A stretch of 64,000 nucleotides of DNA from Phorcus lineatus. Taxonomy: Eukaryota > Mollusca > Gastropoda > Trochida > Trochidae. Each line of letters opens with the position of its first letter. The stretch's first letter is position 1. Shown in pieces: positions 12,222 to 24,421 of this stretch. The stretch is taken from contig OV121095.1 of assembly GCA_921293015.1 (NCBI GenBank), forward strand, positions 33,701,484 through 33,765,483, in the 5' to 3' direction. The notes below the pieces were generated by a model that made no database searches, was not told the origin of the DNA, and saw nothing but the letters and a program-made list of their open reading frames with translations. A program made the translations under genes and the position numbers.

Positions 12222-12590
12222 TTAAACGGACTGTAGTACGTTTCTTTGAAATATGTATTTCTGCAGAGTAGCCCCAATAAATATTATTTTATGTCAAATT
12301 TATTGATTTTAGGGAATCAAAACATCTCATTACTCTACATGATCATCAAGGAAATAATGACGTATCAAGCATAAACCACTGGCGGCCATTTTGTTCGGAC
12401 ATCTTTTGATCATTTGTGGCAGGAAAGTTGTTTGCATAGCTTAGTTGATCGTCGTACGTTCCTTTTAAAAACTGCTTCTTTTGTAAAAGAAAATATTGTC
12501 TTGAAGTTTGAAGCATTCTTTCAAGTTTTCGTGAGATCAATTTTTAAGTGGGTTTTTTTTTTCATAAAAAACGTGCTACTGTCCCTTTAA
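12222..12590. mobile_element. TTAA MITE, family B, near full length
   Basis: Left end TTAAACGGACTGTAGTACG and right end ACGTGCTACTGTCCCTTTAA are inverted repeats with few mismatches. The interior has AACATCTCATTACTC and GGCGGCCATTTTG, shared with other copies. 369 bases, non-coding. Confidence 0.75.
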
Positions 12591-12916
12591 CTGCGGATTA
12601 CCCTAAATATTGGCTTGGTCATGTTCTTCAGTCACATGCTCCAAGTTTGAATGTATTTCCCGTTGGGTTTAGCCAAATGTTGTCTTGTTATCACGTTCCG
12701 TAACGGAACACGTTTAGTTTCATTTCCGGACAGAATATTCCGCACATGATGGAAAAGTAAAACTAGCACCAATCTCACTTTTAGTTTTCATTTATGTAGT
12801 TTAATTACTACAAAGCAATAGTAATTTTACTCATATACATGTATAAAAGTATACACAGTATTTGCCATTACGTTTCTTGAATAAATGTTTCTCTGAAATA
12901 TTACGGGTGACAGTCG

Positions 12917-14470
12917 TCAAAACGCACGGTATGGGAGGAGCTCTTCAGTGAGGCAGCTCGCATGTCAAACAAATATGACATTATTTCTTTCAAGCCCAGA
13001 TGTGTGAGCCGTCAAACACTGCGCGACAATGCTCCTGCATCCACACCTGAAAATACTGAAGGAGGAATCTGTTCTACCCTTTGCTTGATCACATGGCTGA
13101 GCAATTAGAAGACCGACTTGTCTGTCTGAAGTCTGTCTGTCTCAATGGCCGATTCGAAGCCAATTGTTTTGTTCTTACTCTGACAAATATGATAGATACT
13201 AGACTATTAAACGGCCAGTTCGACCGGGTATTTTCTGTTCCACAAATATTCGGGAGGGAATTCCCTTTTGCACGCGACACGTAACTTTTTTATATATTCG
13301 ATTTGTTTTCTATTTTCTGTGTTTACAACTTTTTCATGTTTGGTAATTAGTTGTAATCCGTCCTTCAAACTGAAAAAAATAGCGAAAACAATCGAAGCCA
13401 CTGACCAGCACTACCAAGGGGCTTAACTCTATTGCGATCATGGCGGCCATTAGATTGTTGTCCGCTGCATGATTGATCTGCGTTGTAGTAACCTTGTAGT
13501 TACTTGGATGTTTTGATTGTTGGGGATTAATAATGTAAATAATGTTTGCATAACTAATTATGACATCTCAAATGGCTAAGCTCAATCAATATGACACTGA
13601 GGAGAAAAGTGGCTTCGCTCCGGCTTCCCAATATAAACAAAGATTCGTCCAGACTATCGCACTCCAAATTACTCACAGTGCTGCAGTTTTCCGTACATTA
13701 AAAACTTTATGTGAAGTAACTTAGATATCTTTCTTAAAAAAGAAGAGTTTTACTATGAGTGAAGTTGTAAATGACCACACTGACATAGATCGCTGCAATA
13801 TCTCTTCATCTGCTTACAAGGACATGATCCACGTTTTCCTGACCGAGAACAAGTGTTGTTGCACTGACAGCTCGCCATGATCGAAATTGAGGAAAAAACG
13901 CATGGTCATCTGTATTTATATGTTCATTTTGATTGATTCGTGGACATGTCACAATGTCCCTTCTCTTTTGACACTGGCACATGACCAAGTACCCCGCATC
14001 ACCCCTCAGACCCATTCGACACGCTGACACAAACGTGATTGTCGCCATGTTGTGAAAACATGCAGCGTTGCATTATGGGAAGGGACTTTTCTCATTCTAT
14101 TTATAGATCTACTTAACTGCTGACGCACTGTATCTAAAAATAGCTTCGTTAGCAGCATAAGCTTATCGCTGAAAACGTAATCGAACTGGCCGTTTAAGCC
14201 AATTCGATGAGCTTACCGAGAACTCACATGAGCAACAAGCAGTTGAGATCAGACGATGACGTTCACGTTGGCAAGATGTTCCTGAAGAGAAGAAACAATC
14301 GTGTCTGCTGGCACCACCGGACTTCGCAAAGGGGATCTATATCCTAATATAAATGTTCTGTCAAAGCAGTAGTGACAATGCCAGTGTCTTCTGATAATGT
14401 CGAGTGCTCCTTTAGCGCAATGAGACGTGTTAAAAGGTATCTCAGATCGGCAATTGTACCGGAGCGCTAG
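12917..14470 (+). pseudogene. hAT-superfamily transposase fragment, frameshifted and interrupted
   Basis: The 5' piece reads VWEELFSEAARMSNKYD and RQTLRDNAPASTPE, then shifts frame near 13065 to LFYPLLDHMAEQLEDRL. After an inserted element (13207-14197) the frame resumes with EQQAVEIRR and RWQDVPEEKK, shifts again, and ends VTMPVSS then FSAMRRVKRYLRSAI before TAG (14468-14470). The last motif is the hAT C-terminal dimerisation region, in the variant seen in P52rIPK/ZMYM-like transposase proteins. Such proteins cut and insert hAT transposons in the nucleus. Two frameshifts, an in-frame TGA near 14253 and the insertion make this copy dead. The N-terminal part is missing or unrecognised. Confidence 0.75.
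13207..14197. mobile_element. TTAA-bounded element (family C) nested in the hAT fragment
   Basis: Perfect 17-bp terminal inverted repeats: TTAAACGGCCAGTTCGA at 13207-13223 and its exact inverse at 14181-14197. About 991 bases. It separates the two halves of the hAT transposase fragment, so it inserted after the hAT copy. No frame longer than about 80 codons and none with transposase motifs, so it is non-autonomous. TTAA ends suggest piggyBac-type target use, but this is not proven. Confidence 0.75.
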
Positions 14471-14611
14471 ATGTTGTGAAGTTCCTGGTTCTGATTTCGT
14501 TCATTTTACATTAAGAACTGTACAATTGACACATTTTCTGTACATCACTTTTTTTTTTACGAAAATCACTAAAGTAAGCCTCTTATGATTAGCACGGGTT
14601 GTTCACTCACC

Positions 14612-15180
14612 ATATGAGGCACTCAGTTAGTTGTTGGAGTGATATACTGGACAAACATAATTAGGATATATATCTAAAATTTGAAATCGTGAATAATGAT
14701 TAATCTATTCATTGACATTAATGACCATCCATTCAAATTCCAATCTCCTTAACTTATTGTATCCAGTGTATATTCCAAACGTAATCAATGGTGTCATTTT
14801 ATCGGAAAATACCGACTGTTGCTAAAACGTATCATTTTATAGCTAATCGGTTTATTACAGTGATGACAGGAATGTATAAAGTCGCGATTGTGATCGAAAA
14901 CCGGATAAAGGCGCGCGTCCATTGGTCAAATGTAATTGTTTGAAGGTTATCTAAAGCAGGCAATTTGATAGTTAGGAATTGCTAGTGTTCCAGGTTATAT
15001 ATTCGGTGTCAAAGTTATTTTTTTCGACTTTTTTGCATATAATGGGCTAGGTTGGTTTAAAAAAAAAAAATAATAATGATAATAATAATTTTCGCATAAT
15101 GATAGTTTTGGGTTTGAATATATGAGATGTTTTTAATCGAATCACCATACAAGGTATCCACGTTTATATCAAAGCTAAAT
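14612..15180. mobile_element. degenerate TTAA MITE, family A
   Basis: Shares GGTGTCATTTTATCGG, CCGACTGTTGCTAAAA, TGTGATCGAAAACCGGA and GGCGCGCGTC with the copy at 11756 and has a decayed left end (GAGGCACTCAGTTAGTTG). About 110 extra bases lie between the left end and the core. The right terminus is lost. Confidence 0.6.
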
Positions 15181-15744
15181 ACGTTAAGTGTTCATTCAAT
15201 AAATTGGGTTACGGTCCGGTTCTATAGAATTCTGAATAACAAAGATAGCCAAACCAAATACGGTAAAAAAATCCATATTCCCGATGTATGTGATAACAAA
15301 TTACCTTTCAAATCTTAAATAAGGTTAAGTTTGTTAACAGAGATAGCTTTGCATGTCTAGAACAACCTGCTTTTTTAGAATTATAAATATCTTAGCTCTC
15401 TGTGAGATTCTTTTAATCGAGTGTCTTATGATGAAAAACATCCACATTTCTGTAAATCGATAAAAAAAAATTATCATGATAATGTGCTATGGTTTTGAGT
15501 TTGTATTTAGAATTTATAGCTATTAAGACACATTAAGGCAACAGGCATACGTGGAATGGAATTAATTCATTTAAGAGAACAATATGTTTTATGTACTAAT
15601 GACATGTGGCCTTTGACAGATGTATTAGTTCGTGAGTGCCCGGGCGGTTTAGTATTGATGCAATTTTATTTATATTTACAAGGGTTAACATAATATTTTT
15701 ATTTAACAATATAATTATCGCTTTTAAAACAAATATCTCTGCAT

Positions 15745-15763
15745 CCCCCCCCCCCCCCCCCCA
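15745..15763. repeat. poly-C tract
   Basis: An uninterrupted run of about 17-18 C residues, unusual in this AT-rich window. Confidence 0.9.
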
Positions 15764-15774
15764 GTAAAAATAAG

Positions 15775-15982
15775 TTTATGCCAAATGCAAAGACCACCAG
15801 TGGCCATTTTTGTGTGAACACCTTTCATTCATTTTAAGTAGCAAACTATTAGGTAAATGGACATTGTACGTTTGTTTAGGAACTGATTCTTTATTTAAAA
15901 AACATTGACGTGCAATATGTAATTTATTTTCGTTTTCTCGATAACACTTTATCAACCTAAAAAGATGCAGCTGTCCCTTTAA
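15775..15982. mobile_element. partial TTAA MITE, family B
   Basis: Contains GGCCATTTTTGTGTGAACACC (start) and ends GCAGCTGTCCCTTTAA, matching family B. The left terminus is not visible beyond the poly-C tract. Confidence 0.55.
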
Positions 15983-17234
15983 AATAGATTGAAAATACCG
16001 AAAGAAAAATATATTCGTCTTTACGACTCCATCACAATTACACAGTCTAATTCTTTGTTCACTAGTTAGATTAAAGTATATGCCTTCCACAACGAAAGGT
16101 CATGCAATGAACGAATGATCCTTTACATTTAAACATTAATATAATCATGTAATGATGCGTTTATAATCGGAGTAAAGGTAACATTTACATGAAATAGGAC
16201 TTTTTTCTTACCAGGTTTGAAGACGCAGAAAGAGCATTTGACATATATATATATATATGGTCAAGTCAGAACCATTCGATGTTTACTCTTTCTTATATAT
16301 AACCTTCCTTCACGTGAGAAATCAATTCTCCTTTTTTAAAATATATTTATATGTATCTCATTGATCGAAATAGCGGCCAACCACAAGTGCCAATATATCA
16401 TTGTCTACTATATGAGGTGCGATGTAAATATTATTCGACGAAAAAGATTCATGTTCTTAATTTTATGTAGTACATTAAAAAAATTCGTATACACGTGGCA
16501 TTCGTGATATGTTTGACTTGGTTTATCCTGTTTGTCTTGCGCAGCCACGACCATCTTATGATGTTGAAAGGGTTTCTTCACTGGGTAGAAATTTATGTTA
16601 TTTCATTCAGTGGAAATATGGAATTTATTCTAACAAATATATGTGTAATTTCATCATTATAAAGATAATAAAACAACTTTGGATCGAATATTTTTTAATA
16701 CTCCTATTTCGATATAACCTGAAAAAACACGTTCCGCTAGATAACTAGAAAAATTTCTAGAGGAGATTGAGCATCAATTATATGTTATCAAGTCTGAAGA
16801 GTTCGTTGAAAAATATATTGTTGTTATTATCATTAGTATTAGAAATATTTAAAATAGCCTCATATAATAGGATCATGGTTAATATGGTTAAGATTAGATT
16901 TCCTCTGATAGGATTTGATTGAAAAATTAAAAAAACTACAAGTGGATATGCTGACGGATTCGAACGTCGTATTTAGTGGTATATGCTTAAGGAAACATCA
17001 ATGTGACATGAGCGATTAGGGTTATCTTCCCATGCAAATACCGGCGAAGCACAAGGTGCTTGTTAATACAAAATAGTTCGCATATCATAAGAAATATTTT
17101 GGAACTAAATAAATGATCGCACAAATTATATATTTAGTTATCTCCAATACACGTAAAATATTGTATCTATAGAATCAAAATTATAATTTTGGAACATTAT
17201 TCCCGGTATTATCGCTACATATTTCTCCAGATTC
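15983..17234. other. no gene seen
   Basis: AT-rich DNA with a short (TA)n tract near 16242-16258. No coding frame with splice support. Confidence 0.6.
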
Positions 17235-17288
17235 CTACGCTGAACTACTTTCACAAAATGGCCGAGATGGAGTCTTACAAAGGGTAGG
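17235..17288 (+). CDS. candidate alternative last exon of the FYVE gene
   Basis: After a pyrimidine-rich acceptor (tttctccag) there is a short frame, IPTLNYFHKMAEMESYKG, followed directly by TAG. It is phase 0 at its start. The penultimate exon of the FYVE gene (ends 4763) is also phase 0, so it could replace the terminal exon at 5834. The intron would be about 12.5 kb and full of mobile elements. Alternatively the ATG inside it opens an unrelated small exon (a GT lies at the TAG), or it is chance. Base composition is more balanced than in the flanking AT-rich DNA. Confidence 0.3.
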
Positions 17289-18330
17289 AAATGAACCAGT
17301 TTATTTGATTACTAACCATATTTTCTGTAACAAAATGTTTATTTTTCAGTTTAAGCGAGTGTCACTATTTTGTATTAGTGACAAGAAGACGAGATGTCTC
17401 TTTGATCTGTGATCGCTATAACAACAGTCCTGTCAAATTCTCGAAACTGACTCAGTCAAACTTTGTGCTGTCACAGAATAAGTCTTGTTTTACAAATTTT
17501 CATCGATTTTTTAACATCCAGTAAGTGACTGGCATTGAATTTTTCAAAACTGCCTTTGCTCTGTCACTAAACCGTTTATTCAGTTTTGTTAATGTATTAA
17601 ATACCTAGTGTATTCTTGGTTGTTGTTGCAGAAAAACAATTCAAAGTTGAGATTTTCTCATTTTCCTGTCTGGGGCAAAGTGAGTCAATAAGTATTTTGA
17701 CGTTTCGCTAGGAAGTTTGTAAAATCACTAATGTTATCATAATTTCACCTAAAATAATTTTTAGTGACTTAACTGTTAAGGATGTTTATTGCAATAAACA
17801 TTTTGAAGATTTCTCATATTTTTTTAAAATACTCAAGTTCACCAGGTCCTTTTTAAAAATATTTTTTCCCCACACATGATTCACAATCAGTGAAATTCTT
17901 CCCTTATGATATTATATGGTCTTTAATTTGAAATTGTTATTTTATGGTTACAAATTTCTATCTTTTTCTATCATATCAACTAATTCTTAATGTTTACTTT
18001 ACCCATAGTCTCCAACATTTCAATTCATGGGTTCATACGTAATTATAGAAAGATGTTTGATTACCCGTTTGTCCATTTTTGGAAGCATTTGTGCGTAAAA
18101 TGTGCATCCTTAATTATGTTAGTCTCATGATAATAAGCATATCTTATTAATGTATAGATTAGTTCATATTTATCTTTTATCTAGGATGCCCTCTATTTCA
18201 GAACAGGTGTGCTAAATTATGATTTATATTGGCTTATTATCTTTATTCTTGGCAGGGAATTATTGTTGATATATATATCATATGTACCACTGAAATGCTA
18301 TTGTAATAAAAAATGACAATTTACATAGAG

Positions 18331-18532
18331 ATGTGACGATATACTATTGAGAATTGTGACTCTAAATTTGAGGTATATACATACTGTGATACGGTCTTGT
18401 ATAGTAATGTGTATCGTTGACTTTAAAATTGTTTATATTCACTTAAAATCAAGGTGTTTGTCAAAAATTAATCTTTCTTGTTATCAAACATCAGTGAAAA
18501 TAGTGTATCTTAACATTTCTGTATCGTCACAT
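18331..18532. mobile_element. small MITE, TGTGACGATA family
   Basis: Left end ATGTGACGATATAC and right end TATCGTCACAT form an inverted repeat about 200 bases apart. It resembles the CTGTCACGATACAT terminus of the element at 24041. Confidence 0.45.
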
Positions 18533-21342
18533 ATTGAAATGTACATCAGAATTATTGAAAATAGTATTAAAAAATGTTCACTCCAAATAATCCTTAAGAC
18601 AGTGGGAAAAGAAATTATGATTTATGTTTTCATCTATTTGAGGAAAGAAGATTGTATCCCTATGCCAATACAAACCTTGAATGGATTTTCTATTTGAATT
18701 CAAACTAATGATAGCTTTAATATCAACCCACTCCTTTCCTAACCCCTTTGACAGGTTACTTGTGAAGTATATTTTACTTCCTGTTTTTCCTAGATTACAA
18801 TTGTTTGACAATCCCAAAAGTTTTGTTAGTATTTGCAGCAGATTTTAAAGTGGTATTTTCCGTTTCGAATCTCTTTTATAATTATGCCCCTGTCATGGTA
18901 CTGACTGGTTTTTCAATTTAAGTTTGTTGATCTGCAGAATATCTTCGTCCTCTGTATGAAGTATCTGTCTTTGATAACATGTTTAATAGGTCTTCAATAT
19001 TTGATAACGAGACATACTTTTGAATACCAGGAAAACCTTTGTTATGATTTTGTTTACTGTTGACTCCCAAGTGACGTTGAGATGGTATATATAAGTCTTT
19101 ATGATGATTCCAAGTCAAAATACTGTACAATTTATCACTGTGGAGGTAGGAAGTTAGATGTTACGCAGGTTCATTGAGAGATGTAATCCTGTTTTGAATA
19201 TTTTATTTGTTGCACCACCTGACTGATACAGTGATATTTTATTTCATCTTATTATATTAGCCCAAGGGATATTGAAGTAAAAGCTATTGGATCATTACTT
19301 GTAGATTCCGATATTTATCAGGAGTGTTATGCATTTGACATTAATGGGGTAATGATTTGATTAATTATCATACGAGTGCACAGTAAATTTGTTCTAAAAT
19401 CTTCCTGGTTGTAACTGAATCGTTTGTACTGATGTCCAAGTTGTACTATTTTCAATTTTAAAAGCCCCCAAGTTTTTTTATTTTCATTGTTCATGTTGAA
19501 AATTTTCAACATATTTTATGAAAGTAGAAACTTGATGTCTTCTGCCCGAAATTTGTATTTTACCTCTTGTCAAAATGAAATATTTTAAAGGAGGTATATT
19601 TCTTTAAATATTGTTATGTTTAATGTTTTACTTACAAGTTGGGCTGAAAGAGTGGTAAAGAATTATCCAGAATATGTAATTTATATAAAAAGTTCTTACA
19701 ACACAAGAGCAAGCTTTTCATATTGATTTTTAATAAAACGGAATAAATAGAAGTGATTAATGTTTTTTGAATGGGAAGAATCCTTATTGACAAAAGTCTA
19801 CTGATATATCCTGTTTGATTGTAACATCCTTTGAATTAAAATAGGACATGAAATTTTGAAAAAAAAAGCTTTTCATTTGCCAACTTCACTTTCACTTCAC
19901 CAGCCAGGGGCTGTATATTGATGAATGGATTTGCTGATGGGGGATTTAACGTATGATTGAAGAATTACAGAGCGGGATGTGCACCATTTATATTCATTCT
20001 ATGTACAGACAGGATGTGTGATTTTAGTCTGTAGAATCATTCTAGATAACTAATCTACTTGATTGTGCTTGTGATTGAAGAAGATTTGCTTTGCAGTGAT
20101 GGAATATTGGTACACAGGTCAAGGCTTATATTTTCTGAACACCATGGAGAAGGTAAAACAAATTGCAATGTGGAAAAGTCACAGGCTGAATGCTCTCATA
20201 ACTATTTGTGTATTATTTGAAATAGTAGAGTTGTTTTGTTCTAACTTGGTTGTACTGGATATTCAGGATGCCAGTATGTTTTTATAAAAAAATTTAAAAT
20301 TATTTTCTTAACAGAACTTAATGATTTTCATGATTAGTCAATATTATGGAATCATGTTTTTCCCAAATGTTTTCCTATTTTTACTTGACTGAAATTGTAC
20401 TATTCAGCTGTACCGAAAGGCAAAAAGAAAAAAGAAACAGTTCCTAATTGATTATAGTGTCAGTTAATTGATTACCTTAAAAGATCATGAAAGTAGTTCA
20501 TGATCTAACAAATTGCTTCAGACAGAATTTGTATTAGAATTACCTCTATCATATTAAACGAACTAATTATTTGAAAGTTTCAAAAAGTAGGTTTAAGGAA
20601 GGGTTATCATGAATTGGAGTGATGCTAATTACTAAAGTCCATTATCTAGTCTCTTGTATGGATTTTTTAACCTTTAAATTATTTTACTGTTACTCATTTT
20701 AATGGCAGATGGCAGATAATTGATGTCATTGAGTTGTGATTCCTGTAACTGATCCTTCAGAATGGTCAACACAAAATTCTTCAACAGCTTATGTGTAAAT
20801 GGTTAGTATCACATTAACAGCCCCATTTGTCCACCGATATTACAATCTGTAGATTTCCTACGCTTTGATGTGAAGTGGTCTTAAATTATTTGAAAACCTT
20901 TAGTAAGGTAAAGAGCTTGAAGTGTAAGCCAGACTGAGTGGGTGTGAGGTGAGCTATCTGTTTAGCCTATAGGATACATAGATAAGTAGGGTGGTAGATG
21001 TATGTAGATCTACAGGTTGGAGCTGTCGGGAGCCCAGGCAGTAGACTGGTAGGCAGAATCTGGAAACGGCTCCCAGAATAAATGATGTAGTTCATGTTTT
21101 ATCTTGACCATTTTGGCCTCCAATTTCATTATGGATTAATGTTAGGGGAAGTGATTTCTTAACTTTTTTATGAACATTATGGTGGTTTATGTCATGGTCG
21201 GAAGAAAGTCTCCAAAGGCAGTGAAGTAGAATTGTCAGTACAAACCCAGGTGTTTGAGCAGTAAACATTGTTAAATGACTTTGGTTATTAACTGTAATAT
21301 TGCAAAGTCAAAGAAAGTGATATTCACTTTGCTTCACTTAAT
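18533..21342. other. no firm gene; one weak exon-like segment
   Basis: AT-rich sequence. The segment 20095-20152 has a good acceptor (ttgctttgcag) and donor (AAG then gtaaaa) around MEYWYTGQGLYFLNTMEK, but nothing links it to a gene. A 10-bp hairpin (AGATCATGAA...TTCATGATCT) lies at about 20483-20507. Confidence 0.5.
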
Positions 21343-21505
21343 CAGGCATTGGAAAAACAAAGGTAAATGGGCCATTTCTAAGAATTTCAATCATTTTGAA
21401 TGGGTCATTTCCCATTGTAACAATAGTAAAATCTCTAATTTTGATGGCCATTTTTTCAAACCAATGTGCAAAATGGCCCACGGCCCCTACCTTTCCCAAT
21501 CCCTG
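21343..21505. mobile_element. hAT-like MITE
   Basis: Ends CAGGCATTGG and, inverted, CAGGGATTGG, followed on both sides by AAAGGTA and GGGCCATTT matches. It is flanked by CTTAAT at 21337-21342 and 21506-21511. CAGG-type termini are typical of hAT elements, whose usual target duplication is 8 bp, so the 6-bp flank is slightly short. Confidence 0.6.
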
Positions 21506-24040
21506 CTTAATTTTGCATATGACCTGATATTTGCCATTTGACTATTGCTCTGTTAAAACTAAATCACAACAAACCATTAGAATATTTTGTAGAAGTAGGA
21601 TGTGGAGAATAAGATTATTAGTTCGTAGCAGGCTCAATATTGATTCTCTGTGACAATGAAGCTTTGTCTGATTCATCAAAATATTTCATTACTGTGAAAT
21701 ATTTGCATCGGGGATTAATTTTAGCTCATGTAAAATTCAACACCCATTTATAGCTTATCTAGGATTATCACAAAATATGAAAGCAGGTTGTGTTGGCAAA
21801 TTTGTCCTTCCTTTTTCTCCAATCTGTCTCATCTGTTATTTTATCATAAAAATCCTGAAACGAAATATGAAAAATAATATGGTTGTCAAAATCAAAGAAA
21901 ATGTAGACTAAATTCATTCACAGGGTCCTAGACAGCATAAAAAGGAGAGTTGATTGAACTAGAGACTGAGCTTTTAAGAGTTGATTTTTGTGAACAGGCA
22001 CTTTGAGTAAAATCGAGAATTGATCTGAGGATAGGTTTTAGCTTTGTGGTAAAATTCTGTGGGCGCTGTTCAAGCAGTGAAGTGCTCTTAAAGTGCTTAA
22101 GAGTCCTTGAGATGGGATGTTGGGATTTGAATGAGATCATCTGACTGTATGCAACTGATAGAATTGTATAAATGCACTTGACTCATAACATATTTTTGGC
22201 AGCACAGACTGAGGCTATAAATAGCTCTTGGAGGAAGTAAATTGGAAGCGACTTTTGTATCTGAGATGAGATTTCTCGGGCTTATGAAGATAGTCCTAAT
22301 CAGAATTCCTCCAATATCAGTTAGACTCACGGTTTACCATATGGTTTAATTATAAAAGAGAGAATGGCGCGGCATTGATTAATTTGATAGCAGGATAACG
22401 AGTGATTGGTCAAGGAAGCCTGATGGGAAGACATTTAGATAGGCAGTGATCGCTGACCTCACATAACCTTCCTTGGTCAACTGAGATCGGTAATGACCAA
22501 GCCAGGTGGAATTGCTTTAGATAAAGTGTTCTTTGAATAACCTGAAGTAATTTGTTTTGATTGAGCTCAAAGAGATACGGACTCTTGCATGCCAGGATGT
22601 ATGTATCTTTGATGTTTGCATGTTGAGTTTGATTTATTCTCTGATATCCTGGTTTTTATTCCATAAGCGTCCCTGATAATCTCTTCTTGATTGAATATAG
22701 AAAACATTTGAGGATATTTTGTCAGTGTTTTTATTGTTAGATACGTATCGTTTGTCTTTTAATTGTAAGTTTTCCATAGAAATGAAGGTGTGGCTTTCAA
22801 AAAAATTAATACGGTATTGTGACAAGTATGGTATGGATATGTATCGTTCTTTAATATCTTGATATGTTTTGATGTGTGGAAATATCTTTACCGTCACTAC
22901 TCTAAAAATCTAATAGATTTTAACTCCTAAATTTCCTCAAATTCAAAAATTGTAGGAGCCAGAACAGAAATGAGCATATCCCCTTAAAATATGAAACAGA
23001 AAATCTAGATGTATGTATATATATATATATATGTCAAATTGAAAGTGATAAAATGGAGTAACGAAGTAATAGTACCTAGAAGTCAAAACCACGGGTTGTT
23101 TGAACAATGCCTCTAGAATGTGACAATGACGTGTAACCCAATCTGACATGTAAGTGTTGGTATGTGTGGCCACTAGCCACAGTCCCATCAGCATTGCACA
23201 TGGATCTAGGTCGAGAACATTTCTCATTGATGTACTGTTTGTTTTGCATGCTGCAAATGCTAGACCAGCGCTGCCAATAAACACTCTCATTTCCATTATC
23301 ACCAATGACTTCTTGTCAGGCTACAGGTCCAGGGTTCCAGGGGAAGATGAGGTGGGTGATTTGATTGAAATGTGCTGGATCAATAGATTCTGCAAAAATT
23401 ATGTTTAGACTTATATATGTGATGATTGTCTAGACTTTATTGACTTGAGCACTCACTTCCTGATCTGTAAATGTTGTTGAATTTGATTTGGTGTTGAATG
23501 CTCAAGCATATGCTTCGGATTAGAAAATCTCTCAGTTCAAGATTCACTAACTTACCAAAATTAAGATTACTTGGCAAATTAATCTCCTTAAGCTCTGTAA
23601 TTTGCATCCTTTTAAAACTATTTCCAAATATTGGGCCTTGTGGTTGTGGGACTGTGACTTATAAGAAAACACTCGGCAAGTCCATGACTTCTTAAAAAAA
23701 ACTTATTTCACCCACTATTTATTCACTTCTTTATTTGTATTTACACACACAAGACAGTAGATAATGATGCAGAACCTTGAAAGATTTCACAATATTTACA
23801 ACATGCTTTGATCAGTTTTAAATTCTGTTGTTTATACACTGGAATTTCATAAGCATGTGATAGAAATTCACTTGTTTTAGTCTTGTCTGTAAATTGACTG
23901 CTCTAGAAGTTTATTCTAATGATTTCAAATGTTTAAGTGAAGGTTAGAAATCCTATAAAGTTAATGAAGTTCAAACCTTGCCTTGTAAGGTGTAAATACA
24001 AGGCATATATATTCAAAGTACAACTTCAGTGTTTAATAGG
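21506..24040. other. no gene seen
   Basis: A 23080-23340 segment has open frames on both strands because stops are locally rare, but no frame shows recognised motifs or paired splice sites. A (TA)n tract lies at about 23014-23031. Confidence 0.5.
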
Positions 24041-24393
24041 TCTGTCACGATACATCACCATCCCAATATGATACATATCACAAAATTAGGATGACGATAC
24101 AATGAGTATACATATCGTTATACATATCAAAAGTTAATGTGCATTTCTAAAAAATACTTTTATCTTGAATAAAAAAATATAATATAAGAAAACATTATTT
24201 GTAAAATGAGTTAAGATAAATTTAGTTGTAAATGAGTTGTTTTCACATGTCTACATGAAGAAAATAAAAGTCTCAGTTTAACAGTACCAGGAGGAGTTTG
24301 AATTAAGAAGAGATTGATATTGCAAATTTATCGATACAGTTAGTGTAAGTAGAATCGATACACTCAGACACTTATCATGTATCGTAACGACAG
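24041..24393. mobile_element. MITE, CTGTCACGATACAT family
   Basis: Left end TCTGTCACGATACATCA; right end GTATCGTAACGACAG, its approximate inverse. Several internal ATCGATAC/TATCGTT motifs. It sits between two near-identical 19-base direct repeats (TCAAAGTACAACTTCAGTG at 24014 and TCAAAATACAACTTCAGTG at 24421). Confidence 0.5.
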
Positions 24394-24421
24394 TCAAAAT
24401 GAATCAATATATTTGTGTTTT

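Noticed and set aside
17236..17288. ATGGCCGAG exon considered as an NCK first exon
   Set aside because: Splicing from the GT at the end of this segment would be phase 2 and put NCK out of frame, so it was assigned only as a possible FYVE-gene terminal exon.
20075..20287. 70-codon frame with good-looking splice sites around MEYWYTGQG
   Set aside because: The donor phase (0) does not fit the NCK acceptor (phase 1) and no other partner exon was found. Kept only as a remark.
22943..23408. Open frames on both strands (120 codons minus, 84 plus, and a third frame with several cysteines)
   Set aside because: All three overlap in one stretch with few stop codons. None shows a known motif, and no acceptor/donor pair brackets any of them, so this is compositional.
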